From assembly GCA_021157965.1 (NCBI GenBank), contig JAGGVO010000036.1, positions 1-64,000 on the forward strand: a stretch of DNA of 64,000 nt. The letters are read 5' to 3'. Positions 62,495 to 64,000 of this stretch are shown piece by piece (within the stretch, counting starts at the first letter, position 1; every line of letters begins with the position of its first letter). A program made the translations under genes and the position numbers. This DNA is from Candidatus Neomarinimicrobiota bacterium (GTDB taxonomy: Bacteria > Fidelibacterota > Fidelibacteria > Fidelibacterales > Fidelibacteraceae). The notes under the pieces were generated by a model. It saw only the letters and a list, made by a program, of their open reading frames with translations, did no database searches and was not told where the DNA came from.

Positions 62495-64000
62495 TCAAAA
62501 CGACACTCCAAAGGTAAAGAAAATCTGCCGGGGAATATTCCTGTAGACCCGGAAATATTTATAGGGGTCATCTTCCGCAGTTTTGGATGTATTCACCCAT
62601 TTGAGCAAGTCGTCGGCCTCTGCATAGGGATCAAAAGGCGTAAGCCATTTGTTGTTGAAAAGATTTTCAATTCGGTAGGAGAGGGTTGTCCGGTAACCAA
62701 AAAGGCGGAACACTTTGGACATGGAGAGGTTGGTTTCATATTCCATGGGATAGCGTCGGTTGTTGGTCAGGTTGAAGGTCTGCTCGTAGGTTTCCACCAG
62801 CGTATAGGGTACGCCGCTCCGGACGGAATAGGTCAGGGAAGTGGAAAAGTATTGAAAAGGATAAAATCCCCACAGGCTGATACCCTCTTTGTATCCGAAA
62901 GAGTAACTGAAGACGGCGCTCAGGGCATGGGTTTTATCCAGAGATGTAATGTTGTCATTGGCTCTTTGGATATATTTCCGGTCACTATAAGGACGATTGG
63001 GATCGTCCTCCGCCCAAATTTCCGAAGGACCGTACACACCTCCGGATGTTCTTGAAAGTGTATATTTAAAACGATATTTCAAGCGTCCGGCACTGTGTTT
63101 TTCAAATTCCACCTCAATCCCCTTGGATGTGCCAAATCCCGTATTAACATAGGTTGCCGCGTAAGGATCGGTGGCGCTCCGGCCCACACTTCCGGTGGAA
63201 AAATGGCGGCGGATATTAGTGGTTTGCCGGGTCATATCCTTATAATAGGCCACCACATCCAGCTTATGAGTCCCCCATAAACTGTGTTGCACCCCAAATT
63301 CATAACTGATGGTTTTCAAAAAACCCAAGTTTGCATTCCCGTACATAATCCATCCCTGGTAGGTGGATTTTGAAAGGGTATGGCGAAAATTCGGCACGGC
63401 GTAGAAATGGCCGTACTGCAATCTGAATGCCGTAGCTTCACCGATAGGAAATGAGAGTCCTGCCCGGGGAGAAATGGCAAAATGAAATTTCGAGGGTTCG
63501 GTTTCCGGATCTCCGATGGCATTTGCGCCCGTTCCCATGTAGAGAGGATTCCACTCATCGGTGGGGACATCGGTAAAGTTATTGAAGGCATCGGCCCGGA
63601 GTCCCAGATTGGCTATCATACCTTTATATTCCATCCGGTCCTGTATATAGGCCGCCAGGGTCAGAGGTTTTGCTTTATAATATTCGGCAAATCCCGTCTT
63701 ATAAATAAAGGCATTCACATAAGCGCTGGAAACGGAACTATAGTGCATATCCCTGGAAGTTGCCTGAAAACCGGTTTTCAGTTGATGATTATGGGTGATT
63801 TGATTGGTATAGTCCCCGCGAACCGCCCAGATATGGGTTCTTACATCCTGGTTATATGACGTGGCGGAAGGATCCCAGACAAGCCGGGTATATCCTTCAT
63901 CCCAGTTTCCCTGGGGAACCTGCCATTTTGTAGAGAGGGGAGTGGTATTTACTTCATACCTTTCATACGTGTGAGAAAGCGTGAGGTCAAAAAAGGCTTC
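62495..64000 (-). CDS. TonB-dependent receptor, barrel part (5' end beyond window)
   Basis: 501 residues are visible and the frame stays open to the right edge, so the signal peptide, any carboxypeptidase-like domain and the plug lie outside the window. What is seen is a receptor barrel: AAYIQDRMEYKGMIANLGLR, ISPRAGLSFPIGEATAFRLQ, GFGTSKGIEVEFEKHSAGRL, a FNLTNNRRYPMEYETNLSMS loop, RIENLFNNKW, and a C-terminal FFTFGVSF with the terminal Phe needed for outer-membrane insertion. It heads the minus-strand surface cluster. Substrate unknown. Confidence 0.9.
   Translation of the reverse strand, partial: EAFFDLTLSHTYERYEVNTTPLSTKWQVPQGNWDEGYTRLVWDPSATSYNQDVRTHIWAVRGDYTNQITHNHQLKTGFQATSRDMHYSSVSSAYVNAFIYKTGFAEYYKAKPLTLAAYIQDRMEYKGMIANLGLRADAFNNFTDVPTDEWNPLYMGTGANAIGDPETEPSKFHFAISPRAGLSFPIGEATAFRLQYGHFYAVPNFRHTLSKSTYQGWIMYGNANLGFLKTISYEFGVQHSLWGTHKLDVVAYYKDMTRQTTNIRRHFSTGSVGRSATDPYAATYVNTGFGTSKGIEVEFEKHSAGRLKYRFKYTLSRTSGGVYGPSEIWAEDDPNRPYSDRKYIQRANDNITSLDKTHALSAVFSYSFGYKEGISLWGFYPFQYFSTSLTYSVRSGVPYTLVETYEQTFNLTNNRRYPMEYETNLSMSKVFRLFGYRTTLSYRIENLFNNKWLTPFDPYAEADDLLKWVNTSKTAEDDPYKYFRVYRNIPRQIFFTFGVSF

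Overview
The window reads as a chromosome segment of an anaerobic, Gram-negative bacterium of the FCB/Bacteroidota-like radiation. Candidatus Marinimicrobia (Neomarinimicrobiota), Calditrichota or Cloacimonadota are the best guesses. The reasons are three surface or secreted proteins ending in type IX-like sorting domains (YPNPFNP or close variants), a PorV/PorQ-family protein, TonB receptors with an exbB-exbD-exbD-tonB operon, a DUF2723 membrane protein, and oxygen-sensitive metabolism ([FeFe] hydrogenase, 2-oxoacid:ferredoxin oxidoreductase, Fe-S class I fumarase, formate-tetrahydrofolate ligase, futalosine-route menaquinone synthesis). The assignment is inferred from gene content only. No rRNA, tRNA, CRISPR array or intact insertion sequence was seen.

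Layout. 1-9.7 kb (minus strand): a GH20 hexosaminidase running off the left edge, an orphan receiver protein, fhs, an FAH-family hydrolase, a divergent PurL-like protein overlapping uvrC, and a DUF2147 protein. 9.7-13.5 kb: clpB, whose stop codon lies in a tandem array of five hairpins, then a convergent acyl-ACP thioesterase. 13.5-17.3 kb: a NifX/NifB-like protein paired with a CoA-disulfide-reductase-type flavoprotein, a CPBP protease and a NAGPA-domain protein. 17.4-21 kb: NAD-linked [FeFe] hydrogenase operon hydCBA. 21-31.4 kb: an HPP-family remnant, GT2, DUF2723/TPR protein, recG, DUF4139 protein, valS. 32-34 kb (plus): GNAT, mqnC, queF. 34.3-38.5 kb: two-subunit fumarase and korAB, probably one operon behind a perfect 21-nt palindrome. 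38.7-44.1 kb: M32 carboxypeptidase, the TonB energising operon, an S41 protease. 44-49.7 kb: serine hydrolase lipoprotein, sialate-esterase-like sorted protein, GH18 sorted protein. 49.7-51.2 kb: a fused phytol kinase/DUF92 membrane protein. 51.3-58 kb: a structured ~100-nt leader RNA candidate, an outer-membrane-type protein, a GH13 lipoprotein, a TonB-receptor-like barrel and a GHL10-type glycosidase. 58-64 kb (minus): a tightly packed surface cluster of TonB receptor (cut by the right edge), large sorted protein, PorV-like protein and two small barrel proteins.

Together the genes suggest a fermentative or syntrophic polysaccharide/peptide user. Surface glycosidases (GH20, GH18, GH13, GHL10, esterase) would feed TonB-dependent uptake, with ferredoxin/NADH electrons disposed of as hydrogen and a partial, possibly reductive, TCA arm (KorAB plus fumarase). 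The most unusual items are the PurL-like protein that has lost the catalytic motifs, the leader RNA with mutually exclusive terminator and antiterminator helices, the hairpin array at the clpB 3' end, the kinase fusion, and a dispersed intergenic repeat.
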